From contig JACCWJ010000027.1 in NCBI GenBank assembly GCA_013697705.1, positions 110,507 through 174,506 on the forward strand: a DNA stretch of 64,000 bases. Reading direction: 5' to 3'. Shown here in pieces: positions 27,001 through 36,714 of this stretch (position 1 is the stretch's first letter; the number at the start of each line of letters is the position of its first letter). The stretch comes from Gammaproteobacteria bacterium (GTDB lineage Bacteria; Pseudomonadota; Gammaproteobacteria; UBA6002). Both the position numbers and the translations under genes were made by a program. The notes under the pieces were generated by a model. That model had not been told where the DNA came from. It was given only the letters and a program-made list of their open reading frames with translations, and did not search any database.

Positions 27001-27870
27001 CCCTGTAATGACAGCATAAATTTGGTCTTTATCTTTAAGCGCTTGAGATAGAGGTTTTAAAACGACAACACCCACCCCTTCACCTTGAACATAACCATTA
27101 GCCTCTGCATCAAACGTTTTGCATTGCCCATCGGGAGAAAGCATTTTAGCTTTGGTTAATACAAAATTTATATAAGGTAATAAATTGAGTTTGGCACCAC
27201 AAACCAGCGCAAGATCACAGGCCTTTTTTTGAATATTTAAACAAGCTAAATATAAGGAGGTCATAGAGGATGAACAGGCTGAATCAATGATAACACTCGG
27301 GCCTCGCAAATCGAATAAATAGGAAATTCTGTTCGCTGCAATGCTCATAGCATTCCCTGTGGGCAGATAGAGTGCATCCATCTCTGTATCCATTTTTTGC
27401 AAATGCGCTAGCTGACTAACATATAAGCTGGAAAATACACCCGTGTTAGTTCCCGCGAGTGCCTCTAAAGGTAAACCTGCATCTTCAATCGCCTCGTGTG
27501 CCACTTCGAGTAATAAACGATGCTGCGGATCAATTCTAATCGCTTCGCGGGGACTAATACCAAAATAGTAAGCATCAAAATGGTCAATATCGGACATAAA
27601 CCCTCCCCAATAGGGATGCGTTCTATCACGCAGTAATGCTTCCTCCGACCCCTCCAGTAATTCCCATCTTTTCTCCGGAATTTTGGAAATAATATTACGT
27701 CCTTCTTTTAACATCTCCCAATATCCCTCCTTACCTATCGCTTGAGGGAATCGACAACTTAGGCCAATTATGGCCACCGGCTCGAACGCATTCGTCTGTT
27801 GTTCTTGCAGTAAATGTTTAAGTTTTTTTATGGTATAGAGAGCTTTTTGTAAGGTAGTTTGTTCGTTCAT
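24001..27870 (-). CDS. Polyketide synthase, KS-DH(degenerate)-ACP-TE
   Basis: A 1289-residue final-module synthase. The ketosynthase (about 27-450) is complete: Cys199 in DSACSSSM, His in ECHGTGTFLGDP and His in KTNIGHLEPAAG. No acyltransferase follows; instead comes the short post-KS linker ending MPLYPWQHKAYWP. A dehydratase-like double hotdog starts at about 625 (HPLQGRRLYSP). Its first catalytic His is replaced by Thr659 (KDTYNIVHAG where DHxVxGxxVxPG is expected), while the second-half Asp823 in HPGVFDASIQ remains, so it is probably inactive. The carrier protein has Ser965 in GIDSLMAL. The C-terminal thioesterase has GHSFGS (Ser1100) and GREERMGEAP, like type II/releasing thioesterases. 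The gene follows the larger synthase by 7 bp and should be cotranslated with it. Confidence 0.88.
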   Translation of the reverse strand: MNEQTTLQKALYTIKKLKHLLQEQQTNAFEPVAIIGLSCRFPQAIGKEGYWEMLKEGRNIISKIPEKRWELLEGSEEALLRDRTHPYWGGFMSDIDHFDAYYFGISPREAIRIDPQHRLLLEVAHEAIEDAGLPLEALAGTNTGVFSSLYVSQLAHLQKMDTEMDALYLPTGNAMSIAANRISYLFDLRGPSVIIDSACSSSMTSLYLACLNIQKKACDLALVCGAKLNLLPYINFVLTKAKMLSPDGQCKTFDAEANGYVQGEGVGVVVLKPLSQALKDKDQIYAVITGSAINQDGRTNGLTAPNGLQQELLLNTAYKTANIPPQDISYVECHGTGTFLGDPIEIQALGEVLGKNREKTQPCWIGSVKTNIGHLEPAAGIASIIKVALGLKYGQIPPHLNFSQPNPHIAFDKYNLRVPTTLQSWPKYGNFRVAGLSGFGFGGANAHLVMRDLADYEKNTDASPAVKHPLELFTVSGKNLLALKELVGRWCHHLENNPALELAEICYNSHVRRTHHSHRLAIIAATKNELLQQLRCVNEDKQVDPNSVFMWDEKNSKTHKKITQPELATLELTTLATLYVNNASVDWRQFEATRSYAHIEMPLYPWQHKAYWPPLGTKSHVQTAATTHPLQGRRLYSPLETIQFAFTVSNELLPDLKDTYNIVHAGYYLEIMAFAVKEIFKETPFVIEDHKFLSPIIVPNNNTMTVQLVLNPTDEGDYAFQFYSSTTEQMNWVKNATGKLCRAREVIANRESIDIIKKRCAINEAADKLYARVIAMGMPAGESIRWTHQYWLGDQEILCEFQQPTDVSQNDKYTLKIHPGVFDASIQPLFQVLPPELNKPYIASGAQKLYFSGVKKGPLYLWAKLKEIENNGEKIWGNCWLMNAEGEVVASFQDICLTQLDNKIQIEELLKAKTHISTADLDALPLLERKKYVTDFLITQIAIIFSLPKEDISSHSSLRDLGIDSLMALVLMRAIEVGLEKSYAMQGLLEGPTINELANHLIGHAEASPQHVNPWIAYRIKQPNAKTRLFCFPYGGGGASIYRDWQEQLGDTIEVCPIQLPGREERMGEAPLNDLMKVVNILTEQLQQELDLPFAFFGHSFGSLLAFELIRNLRRKNLPTPKHLFVSAFPDPRVPTKSLDTLLEQLKTINIRLEDINNSVAIDQLTPQQLNQLSRIFNENGIMGYGDYLQDREIIKVLLPIFMGDMGMVKSYNYYDDLPLEIPITVFAGKLDTWVAYEDHLEWKMHTKDECEIIEFESGHMFIKEASFKKRMLNKIRSELIEFSVEQVT

Positions 27871-27877
27871 ACTAATC

Positions 27878-30800
27878 CTATATTGCGTCGAGTAGTTTAT
27901 CGATTTCAGTTAATTCATCTTCAAGGAGTTGATTCATTTGAGCATGGCTAAGGTGATTGATTTGATTCAGAAAATCTGCTTCGTCAGGAAAAATTTCAGA
28001 GGTGGTTATAATTTCTGGTTGGACAGTGACTGTTGCGCTAGCGATGATGTAATCAATTAATTGGCTTGAGGTTGGGTAACGATACAAATCCATCGGCGAT
28101 AATAAATCAGAATAACGCTGATTTAATTGAGCAATAAAGTTTATTCCTGAAATAGAATCCATGCCATACGTTAAAAAAGGTTCTTCTATATTTATTTCAT
28201 CACTGTTTAGTTCGAGTAGTTTAGCCATGAGAGTAATTACATAGTGCAAGGTTTCATCTCTATCCAGAAGAGAAACTATAGGTGCGGGTTGGTCATTGAC
28301 AGAAGGCACGACCTCCGTCATGAGTGGCTCTTCTAAAATAAGCGGTGTATTTGTAGTTACCCAGCATCTTCTTTTGACGAAAGGATAACGCGTCAGCATC
28401 ACTCGTTTAATTGGGTGGTCTTCATATAATCTCTCCCAGTTAATTCGAGCACCGCTTATCCATAACCGCGCTAGTGATGAACACTCTTTATTTTGCAAGG
28501 CATCTGCAACTTCATTACTTTGAGTTACAGTAGGCCGAGGGCAATGCGCTTGATATAATCCTGGCAAATCTGCGTTTGGATTTTCAGCATGCATTTTTAA
28601 TGTAGTCATCAGCGCATCATACGAAGGGGCGACAATCGCTAGGCGAAACGCCATCGCTTCACGACCCACTTGTGACGTATGACAAATATCATGTAACCAT
28701 TGATTGTGTTTTATAGCCGAATACTGCGCAGAGTCGGCCTTCAAAAACAGGTAGGTTTGTTCAACATACTTCTGCAATACTTCTTTATTTTGTGCAGAGA
28801 TTAACAATAAGAATGGTAAATTTATAGCAACGAGTGGCGCCTCTTCCGCAGCGATATATTCTTCGATGATCACATGAATATTCGTTCCGCCAGCACCAAA
28901 AGAACTTAAACCAGCTCGCCTTGGATAAGCATCATTTCCCACCCAATCACTTACTTCACGTTGAACATAAAACGGTGTTTTTTCAAATTCAATAAATGGA
29001 TTTAATTTTTCTGCATGTAACGATGGCACAAGTTTTTTATGCTTAAGCTGTAGTAAAACTTTGGTGAGTTGCGAAATTCCAGCGGCGGCTTCTAAATGAC
29101 CAATATTTGATTTAACAGAGCCTACCGCACAGAACTGCCTATCACTTGTGTAGTTTTCAAACGCTTCTTGCAACCCTCTAATTTCGATGGGATCACCTAG
29201 AGAAGTACCTGTTCCATGTGCTTCAATATAGGAAATCGTTCGCGGATTTATGTGCGCTTTATCTAAGGCACTCTTTATCAAGTTAGCCTGCGCAGTGGGA
29301 CTCGGAACAGTATAACCGCTTGTCTTGGCACCATGATTCATAGTAGTGCTTTTTATAATGCCATAAATACGGTCGCCATCTCTTTCGGCTAATGTAAGTG
29401 GCTTTAATAAAACACTGCCCACTCCTTCAGAGGGAACATAACCTTCTCCCCCTTCTCCAAAGCTCATACATCGACCATTTGCCGCTAAAAAACCATAGCC
29501 ACCTAAAAAATGGTATTTCGCGGGATGCAGTGACAAATTTACACCCCCTGCAATCGCAGCTTGGCATTCCCCGCGCTGAATACTTTCACATGCCAAATGC
29601 AGTGCAGCGAGTGAGGATGAACACGCAGTGTCAACCACAATGCTCGGTCCATTTAAATTAAGAAAGTAAGATACTCTGTTGGCAATAGAAAACATTTGAA
29701 TGTCGAGGGGGAGCTTATTACCTTTCGCCCATTCTTCAGCAATCAGAAGGGGATAAAAATTATAAGTGGCGCCTGCAAAAACGCCGACTTCATTATTCAC
29801 AGTACGTTGCAATGTGTCTCGGGTATAACCCGCATCTTCGATCACCGCCCAGGCACTTTGCAAAAATAAACGTTCCTGTGGATCCATCAACATGGCTTCA
29901 CGAGGAGAAATATTAAAAAATAAAGGATCAAACTTATCGATATCGGGAATAAATCCACCATAGTTAAAATATTTTTTCTCATCACCCATGTCGACCGGGT
30001 GCTGACGATAGTCCCATCTCTCTGCTGGAATTTCTGAAATGCAATCGCGACCTTGAACTAAATTATTCCAAAATTCTTGGATGTTGGCAGCGAGGGGGAA
30101 GGTGATATCCAACCCTACTATAGCGATATCTCCATTATGAGTTTTATCCGGAATATTCTTCACAATAGAAGAGCTGCTCGAAATAATTTGTGGGGGGGTA
30201 TCAGAAATATTTACCACTTCAACCTGGCCACATAGCGATTGAACAATAGGCAAATAATTTTTTATTAAATAGGTTGCGAGTAATGCGATTTTATTTTTTT
30301 CATATAATAATGTCTTCGGTAAACTACCAAAGTTTTTTTCAAGTTGCGTTGTTATTTCTAACGTCAATAGAGAATCGATACCGAAAACTTCATAGGTTTC
30401 ATCCACCGCAATTTGCTCTGGGAGTAACCGAAGTTTCTCTGCAAAAATTTGCTGTAAATAATTGATAACATTTTCCGTATAATTACCCTCCACTATTTTA
30501 TTCTCAGGGGAATGCGCAGGTATTGCCATAGATAACTCCTCATTAAACCAATAACGCTTTTTAACGAAGGGATAGGAAGGTAAGGCACCGAGGCGCTGTG
30601 GTTTCGAATATAGCGTGTGCCAATCGATGGCGTCCCCTTGCAAATATTTCGCCGCTATTTTCTGTAACACGCTGGTTCTGTCTTGATCGGCAGAATGACT
30701 GAAGCTCGGTGTCTTCAACTCAGATATTAATTGGTCAAGGGAGCTCACTATAAGCGCAAAGCGATGCTCAAAATGCGCCCTGCCCGCATTCAATGTAAAA

Positions 30801-33800
30801 CTAAGCGACTCTAAATCAACCGTAGCATTACGTTCTAACCAACGGAGGAGATCTATTTTTTTCTGTTGCAGGCTCTCTGGCATTTTTGCTGACAGTGTAA
30901 TTAAAAAGTCACCGGATGTAGCCCGTGTGCGGCCCAACGACGCAACTATATTTTCTTCAAGCACAATATGCGCTAGGGTGCCTCCGAAACCAAAGGAACT
31001 GACACCGGCACGACGAGGAATTGTTGACCCATTCTTATCTTTCAATTGTGGCCAATCTTGAGTCTTGTTGATCAGATAAAAAGGGGTATTTTCTAGATTA
31101 ATAAAAGGATTTAATTCGTGAAAATGTAAATTCCCGGGTATTGTTTTTGATTTCATGGCGAGTAGCACTTTGAAAAGTCCCGCAATGCCAGAAGCAGGCT
31201 CTAAATGGCCAATATTTGTTTTTAATGAACCGAGTCCACAAAATGCGTTAGCGGGTCGAGCATCAGGCGGTATTAGTTGGCTAAATGCGTCCTTCAAGGC
31301 TTCGATTTCGGCAGGATCTCCTAACTCTGTTCCCGTACCATGCGTTTCAATATATGAAATGGTAGAGGGTTCAATAGCGGCATCTTTATAAGCTTTAATT
31401 AAGAGATCGGTTTGTGCAGAAACATTCGGTGCAGTTAAAGACCGCGCCTTACCTCCATGGTTTACTGCCGAGCCTTTGATCACTCCATAAATAGGATCGC
31501 CATCTCTTTCCGCATCACCCAGGGTTTTTAGCATTATCGCAGCAACACCTTCTCCCTTTACATAACCATCTGCAGATTTATCAAATGTTTTACATTGGCC
31601 TTCAGAAGATAACGCTCCCAATTGACTGGTAATAACGTAGGTATCCGGATTTAAAATTAAATTAATGCCTCCAACGATGACTGCTTGACATTCACGATTT
31701 CGAAGTGAATTCACACCGCGGTGCACTGCCACCAGGGCACTGGAGCAAGTGGTATTAATCACTTCGCTCGGGCCTCTCAGGTTTAAGAAATAGGAAATAC
31801 GATTCGCTAGCATGGCATGGGAATTACCGGTGGCAACATGCCCATGAAATATTCTTTTTGGAGCAGCAGCAATAAGTGATTCATACTCATGAAATTCCAT
31901 GCCCACAAAAACACCTATATCTTTATTTGCAAAATCAAAAGGGTTGTACCCTGCATCTTCGATTGTTTTCCAAACTACTTCTAAAAACAATCGATGTTGA
32001 GGATCCATCAGATTGGCTTCGCGTGAAGAGATATTAAAAAATGCTGCATCAAAGGTATCAATTTCGCTTAAAAAAGCGCCCCATTTTGAATTTGTTTTTG
32101 CCGCATCCTTTTTAGAATCACCATAGTTATTTTGCCAGTTCCATCGCTCTAAAGGTATTTCCGTAACAAAATCATGACCCGCAGTTAGCTTTTCCCAAAA
32201 GAGTTGCAAGTCAGCCGATTGAGGGAAATATCCTTGCATGCCCACTATCGCAATGGGCTCTCTTAGATGTGTGGTTTCTCGATGAGTGATTCTTGTACTT
32301 ATGTCATGCAAAGGAACGATCAAGGGAGTGCTTGTCTTTTCGAGGCGTAACGAGAGGAAGTGTTCACTCAAGGTGTCAATAGAATCATAAGTAAAAAAGA
32401 GAGCAGGATTAATTTCGACTTGATACTCTTTTTCCAATTGCAAAATCAGCTCTTTTAAAGCGAGTGAATCTAACCCCATGTCATGGAGAGAATGTGCTGT
32501 ATTGATAGTTGCACTGTTAATTTTTAGAATGGCACTAATGTGATGAGTTAAATTTTCTTTGAGCAAGGACAAGTTAGCCGTGGTCATGCCAAGTTGAGGA
32601 GCGCCATCACTGCGAACAGCAAAATTCTCTGCAATCTCTGGCAACCAATATCTGTTTTTAGCAAAGGGATAGGGGGGTAGAGAAAGTCGTTTTTGTTGTG
32701 TGGAGTGCAAAACTTGCCACTCTATTGTGTAACCTTCTGTAAAAAAATTTCCCAGTGCTAATAATTTAGATGTATGCTCTGCGTTAGTAAACTGATCAGA
32801 CAATACCTCTTTTAAGAGAGATTCACACAGTTTTTGAAGCACGGGTTGTTCACGATAGGGCTTACCACTCATATTAATAATGCAGTTTTCGGGAGGTTTA
32901 CCCTCGATTAATTTCCTCAAGGTTTCCATCAATTCTTTGACAGTGGCAGCGACGATTATACAGCGCATCTGGAAGTGATCACGGCCGACATTTAATGTGT
33001 AACTGATTTCGTCAAGAGAAGATGATGTTGATGTAGAGAGCCAATCATTAAGGTTTTTAATTTTTTCCTGCAAGGCAATGTCTGTTTTAGCACTAAGTGC
33101 GATTAAATATGCTTTTTCTTGAGATAGCGGAACAGAGTTTTCTGGAAGTGGTTCACAATATTGTTCCATAATTAAATGCGCATTGGTACCACCAAAACCG
33201 AAGGAACTAATACCCGCCCTAAGCGGAGACTGATTATTATTTTCAGTGGCGGGGTTTTGCCACTGGATGCCTTTGTTTACCACATAAAATGGGCTGTCCG
33301 CTAGATCAATATAAGGATTTAACGTTTTAAAATGCTGATTAGCGGGTAAGTATTTATTTTTCATGCACAGCAACACTTTAATCACACTTGCGATGCCGGC
33401 CGCAGATTCTAAATGACCTATATTGGTTTTAACTGAACCTAAACCACAGGTATTTTCGGCCAACGAAAGACCTTTTTTTTCTGCTAAAAAACTAAAGGCT
33501 TTTTTTAGGCCACTTATTTCAATGGGATCTCCAAGCGTAGTGCCTGTACCATGTGTTTCAATATAACTCAGCGTATCAATATGAATATCTGCTTTTTCAC
33601 ACGCATTAATAATAACTTGTGCTTGCGCGTTCGGATTAGGCACAGTAATTGAGCTCACATGCCCGCCATGATTAACCGAGGTTGATTTAATAATCCCATA
33701 GATATGATCATTATCACCAATCGCTTGTTGCAAAGGTTTCAGCAAAATTGCGCCAACACCTTCTGAGCGTACATAGCCATTGGCGTCTTGATCAAATGTT

Positions 33801-36526
33801 TTACATTTACCCTCCATGCTGAGCATGCCGGCATTAGTAGCGGCTTTATAAGCAGTATTAGACAAGAGTGCATTCACTCCCCCCGCAATGGCTATATCTG
33901 ATTCTCCATTTAAAATCGATTGAATTGCATGATGAATCGCTACTAAGGAGCTCGAACAAGCTGTATCAATCGCTTCACTCGGCCCCTTCAAATTCAGTAA
34001 GTATGAAACACGATTCGCTAAAATACTGTGGGTGGTGCCTGTGGTGAGATAAGCGTCTGTAATATTTCGTTGATGTAACAGCTGCGCATAATCATGGCTA
34101 AACACTCCGACAAATAAGCCTACTTTTTGCTGCGACAAAGCGCTTATTGAATAGCCGGCATCTTCAATTGTTTGCCAGACCGTCTGCAAAAAAATACGTT
34201 GTTGTGGATCTATAATCTCTGCTTCGCGAGGTGAAATATTAAAAAAGTTAGCATCAAATGCTTGGATATTATCGATGAATCCCCCCCAACCTACGCTGGT
34301 CTCATCCATTTCCCAACGATCTTTTGGGATCTCGGTAATAACATCCTTGCCATTCACTAGATTGTCCCAAAAATGGGCTAAAGTTGGCGCTCCAGGAAAG
34401 CAGCCCTGAACGCCTATAACAGCAATATCGTTAGAATTTGGTGAGATATTATGGTTCATCGATGAATATACGATGGGGTTCTCACTCACTTTAGACGGCA
34501 ATTCTTTATCAGAATAATAGCCCTGAAAACTCAGGGGATATTGTTTTAAAATGTCATTTATAAATTCATCGAAGTTTACATATTCATACATTACTGCAGG
34601 AGAAAGCGTTAACCCATATTTTTCATTGAATAGCGCTATAAATTGCACAATCGTAATGGAGTCGAGACCAAAGGAACTCACATCTGCATGAAGATCGATG
34701 TGATGAGGATCAAGCCTAAAAGCACTAGCAAGTATTGTTTTAAAGTCGCTCATTAATTTTTGCGGAATTTTAAAGTTGTTTTTTATGCCGCTTATGCCTT
34801 CACGACGATTTTTTGACAGCTCGGGTTGATTTTTAAAATGGGCATAAACAATTGCAAACTCATCTTCCAAATATAGTTTTTTAGCTAAGGTACGTTGCAG
34901 TTTGCCACTACTCGTTTTTGGCAATACCGTTTCTTTTACAAAAATTACCCCGTGTATTTCCAACTGGTGTTGCTGAGTAATAGCTTGGCGAATTGAAATT
35001 ATCATCTTATCAATTTCCGCTGCCTTCGTGGTGGCCTGAATTTCTTGTAAAATAAATATTTCATCTCTACCGCCAAGTTCCACAGCAAAAACAATTTGTT
35101 GTCCTGCTGGAAAATTCCGGATGGCATCACGCACAGTCATTTCCAAGTCTAATGGATAAAAATTCTTGCCATAACGAACTATCACTTCTTTCAAACGCCC
35201 CGTTACGCAAAGCTCGTTTTTCTTTAGAAAACCCAAATCGCCGGTTCGATAGTATTTAATTTTTGAATGCGGCAGCCTTACAAATAGATTGTCATTTAAC
35301 CCCTCTGCACCTTGCCAATAGCCATCCATTAACGCTTTGCCGGCAACACAAATTTCGCCTATTTTTCCAGCGGAAAGCGGTTTCAACGTAGTAGGATTAA
35401 CGATAATTACACGCAAGCCCGGCAATACTCTACCGCTAGCAACCTGTTGAGTATGAGATTTATTTTTATTTACAGTAACCGCTTTATGCTGTGCAAGTTT
35501 GGGAATAGATAAATTAAAAATGACGGGTTTTTTTCCAAAGCGACTTGCAGCAATTGTGCCTGCTAATTCAGACATTCCGTAAGCACTACAAAATTGTTTA
35601 ATGCTAAATCCGGCATGCTTAAATTTTTGGGCAAATTGATAAAGCGTTCCTGCTCGTATATTCTCCCCACCATTGATTGCAATTTTCCAGCTCGTTAAAT
35701 TCAAATAATGATTTTCTTTACCACTTCTTTGTACGCATAAATCATATCCAAAATTAGGACAGCCACTATGGGTCACCCCATATTTTGTTATCGCTTTAAG
35801 CCATAAAAGCGGTTGATATAAAAATGTCTGTGGCGGCATAAAAATTGCCAGGCTGCCACGATATAGAGGAACGAGTAAACCACAAATCAGTCCAAATACA
35901 TGGCCATGAGAGGCAAAAGTAAATGTGACGCTCTTTCGTGTATAACGCCAAATAGTAGATGATTGTTTTATATTATGAATAAGATTTCTATGTCGAATGA
36001 TAGCGGCTTTGGGTGTAGATACCGAACCCGAGGTAAATTGTAAATAAGCGATCATATCCCCCTTTATTTTCAGTGATTTATAGTCCCCTGACAATCCAGG
36101 ATCAAGAAGACTAACATCGGTGATAAATGTCGGTTGTCTAAATAAGGGCGATGATTCTTGCGCAGCTGAGAAAAGTGACGCCTCTGTTAAAACCCCACTG
36201 ATTTCCAGATCTTTTGAAATAATTTTTAAAAAATCGCGCATTTTATAGCAGTGTTCTATTGTGGGACAAAATAAAGGGACCGCGATCACACCTGCATACA
36301 GGCAACCAAAAAATGCCACAATAAAATCGATGCCGCTAGGAAACAACAATAAAACGCGTTCGCCAACAACCGTATTAGCTTGAAGATATGCGGCAATTTC
36401 ACGGGCTTTTTGATCGAGGGAGGCATAAGTTATACTGGCTGTTTCCTCTTGGCCATCCGCTAAAAACAGATAGGCGTTAAGAGAAAGAGAGGAACGTTTC
36501 TGAAGAATAGAAACTATATTTGACAT
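27878..36526 (-). CDS. Polyketide synthase, FAAL-ACP-KS-ACP-KS-ACP-KS-ACP (no AT, trans-AT type)
   Basis: A 2882-residue megasynthase from ATG 36526; a longer frame to a TTG at 36598 lacks a good binding site. Residues 1-570 are a fatty-acyl-AMP ligase (FTSGSVSTPK at 164-173; KTSSGKLQR near the end with the A10 Lys), which activates a carboxylic acid and loads it on ACP1 (Ser623). Three ketosynthases follow at about 698-1122 (Cys857), 1421-1855 (Cys1594, in NTTCSSAL) and 2129-2557 (Cys2302), each with both catalytic histidines. ACPs lie between and after them (Ser1354, Ser2052, Ser2791). Each KS is followed by a linker ending in a YPF...RYW/RCW motif. No acyltransferase, ketoreductase or enoylreductase is encoded, so malonyl units must come from a separate AT and keto groups should stay unreduced. 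Product unknown. Confidence 0.9.
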   Translation of the reverse strand: MSNIVSILQKRSSLSLNAYLFLADGQEETASITYASLDQKAREIAAYLQANTVVGERVLLLFPSGIDFIVAFFGCLYAGVIAVPLFCPTIEHCYKMRDFLKIISKDLEISGVLTEASLFSAAQESSPLFRQPTFITDVSLLDPGLSGDYKSLKIKGDMIAYLQFTSGSVSTPKAAIIRHRNLIHNIKQSSTIWRYTRKSVTFTFASHGHVFGLICGLLVPLYRGSLAIFMPPQTFLYQPLLWLKAITKYGVTHSGCPNFGYDLCVQRSGKENHYLNLTSWKIAINGGENIRAGTLYQFAQKFKHAGFSIKQFCSAYGMSELAGTIAASRFGKKPVIFNLSIPKLAQHKAVTVNKNKSHTQQVASGRVLPGLRVIIVNPTTLKPLSAGKIGEICVAGKALMDGYWQGAEGLNDNLFVRLPHSKIKYYRTGDLGFLKKNELCVTGRLKEVIVRYGKNFYPLDLEMTVRDAIRNFPAGQQIVFAVELGGRDEIFILQEIQATTKAAEIDKMIISIRQAITQQHQLEIHGVIFVKETVLPKTSSGKLQRTLAKKLYLEDEFAIVYAHFKNQPELSKNRREGISGIKNNFKIPQKLMSDFKTILASAFRLDPHHIDLHADVSSFGLDSITIVQFIALFNEKYGLTLSPAVMYEYVNFDEFINDILKQYPLSFQGYYSDKELPSKVSENPIVYSSMNHNISPNSNDIAVIGVQGCFPGAPTLAHFWDNLVNGKDVITEIPKDRWEMDETSVGWGGFIDNIQAFDANFFNISPREAEIIDPQQRIFLQTVWQTIEDAGYSISALSQQKVGLFVGVFSHDYAQLLHQRNITDAYLTTGTTHSILANRVSYLLNLKGPSEAIDTACSSSLVAIHHAIQSILNGESDIAIAGGVNALLSNTAYKAATNAGMLSMEGKCKTFDQDANGYVRSEGVGAILLKPLQQAIGDNDHIYGIIKSTSVNHGGHVSSITVPNPNAQAQVIINACEKADIHIDTLSYIETHGTGTTLGDPIEISGLKKAFSFLAEKKGLSLAENTCGLGSVKTNIGHLESAAGIASVIKVLLCMKNKYLPANQHFKTLNPYIDLADSPFYVVNKGIQWQNPATENNNQSPLRAGISSFGFGGTNAHLIMEQYCEPLPENSVPLSQEKAYLIALSAKTDIALQEKIKNLNDWLSTSTSSSLDEISYTLNVGRDHFQMRCIIVAATVKELMETLRKLIEGKPPENCIINMSGKPYREQPVLQKLCESLLKEVLSDQFTNAEHTSKLLALGNFFTEGYTIEWQVLHSTQQKRLSLPPYPFAKNRYWLPEIAENFAVRSDGAPQLGMTTANLSLLKENLTHHISAILKINSATINTAHSLHDMGLDSLALKELILQLEKEYQVEINPALFFTYDSIDTLSEHFLSLRLEKTSTPLIVPLHDISTRITHRETTHLREPIAIVGMQGYFPQSADLQLFWEKLTAGHDFVTEIPLERWNWQNNYGDSKKDAAKTNSKWGAFLSEIDTFDAAFFNISSREANLMDPQHRLFLEVVWKTIEDAGYNPFDFANKDIGVFVGMEFHEYESLIAAAPKRIFHGHVATGNSHAMLANRISYFLNLRGPSEVINTTCSSALVAVHRGVNSLRNRECQAVIVGGINLILNPDTYVITSQLGALSSEGQCKTFDKSADGYVKGEGVAAIMLKTLGDAERDGDPIYGVIKGSAVNHGGKARSLTAPNVSAQTDLLIKAYKDAAIEPSTISYIETHGTGTELGDPAEIEALKDAFSQLIPPDARPANAFCGLGSLKTNIGHLEPASGIAGLFKVLLAMKSKTIPGNLHFHELNPFINLENTPFYLINKTQDWPQLKDKNGSTIPRRAGVSSFGFGGTLAHIVLEENIVASLGRTRATSGDFLITLSAKMPESLQQKKIDLLRWLERNATVDLESLSFTLNAGRAHFEHRFALIVSSLDQLISELKTPSFSHSADQDRTSVLQKIAAKYLQGDAIDWHTLYSKPQRLGALPSYPFVKKRYWFNEELSMAIPAHSPENKIVEGNYTENVINYLQQIFAEKLRLLPEQIAVDETYEVFGIDSLLTLEITTQLEKNFGSLPKTLLYEKNKIALLATYLIKNYLPIVQSLCGQVEVVNISDTPPQIISSSSSIVKNIPDKTHNGDIAIVGLDITFPLAANIQEFWNNLVQGRDCISEIPAERWDYRQHPVDMGDEKKYFNYGGFIPDIDKFDPLFFNISPREAMLMDPQERLFLQSAWAVIEDAGYTRDTLQRTVNNEVGVFAGATYNFYPLLIAEEWAKGNKLPLDIQMFSIANRVSYFLNLNGPSIVVDTACSSSLAALHLACESIQRGECQAAIAGGVNLSLHPAKYHFLGGYGFLAANGRCMSFGEGGEGYVPSEGVGSVLLKPLTLAERDGDRIYGIIKSTTMNHGAKTSGYTVPSPTAQANLIKSALDKAHINPRTISYIEAHGTGTSLGDPIEIRGLQEAFENYTSDRQFCAVGSVKSNIGHLEAAAGISQLTKVLLQLKHKKLVPSLHAEKLNPFIEFEKTPFYVQREVSDWVGNDAYPRRAGLSSFGAGGTNIHVIIEEYIAAEEAPLVAINLPFLLLISAQNKEVLQKYVEQTYLFLKADSAQYSAIKHNQWLHDICHTSQVGREAMAFRLAIVAPSYDALMTTLKMHAENPNADLPGLYQAHCPRPTVTQSNEVADALQNKECSSLARLWISGARINWERLYEDHPIKRVMLTRYPFVKRRCWVTTNTPLILEEPLMTEVVPSVNDQPAPIVSLLDRDETLHYVITLMAKLLELNSDEINIEEPFLTYGMDSISGINFIAQLNQRYSDLLSPMDLYRYPTSSQLIDYIIASATVTVQPEIITTSEIFPDEADFLNQINHLSHAQMNQLLEDELTEIDKLLDAI

Positions 36527-36619
36527 GTATTTTTCCGGTGTGCTGAAGGTTTTTTTAAAAAAATCCCCAGTGAGGCTGAGGCAAAGAGACCGGTACAAAA
36601 CTTAAGATTTTATTAAATA

Positions 36620-36648
36620 TTTACACAAAAGCTATGATATGTAATTAT
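36620..36648 (+). promoter_or_regulatory. Putative sigma70 promoter of the ammonia-lyase gene
   Basis: TTTACA (36620-36625, 5 of 6 match to the -35 consensus) and AATTAT (36643-36648, 4 of 6) are separated by 17 bp. A transcript would carry a leader of about 60 nt containing an AAGGAA binding site. It overlaps the opposing promoter on the minus strand. Confidence 0.42.
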
Positions 36649-36663
36649 ATGCGCCTCTGTCTA
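36634..36663 (-). promoter_or_regulatory. Putative sigma70 promoter of the polyketide synthase operon
   Basis: On the minus strand TAGACA (36663-36658, 5 of 6) and TATCAT (36639-36634, 5 of 6) are 18 bp apart. It physically overlaps the lyase promoter on the other strand, so polymerase can occupy only one at a time and a single regulator could control both genes. Confidence 0.42.
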
Positions 36664-36714
36664 CAAAAAATAAAAAAACCCCTCAATTACAATTTACCCC
36701 TATAAAGGAAATTT

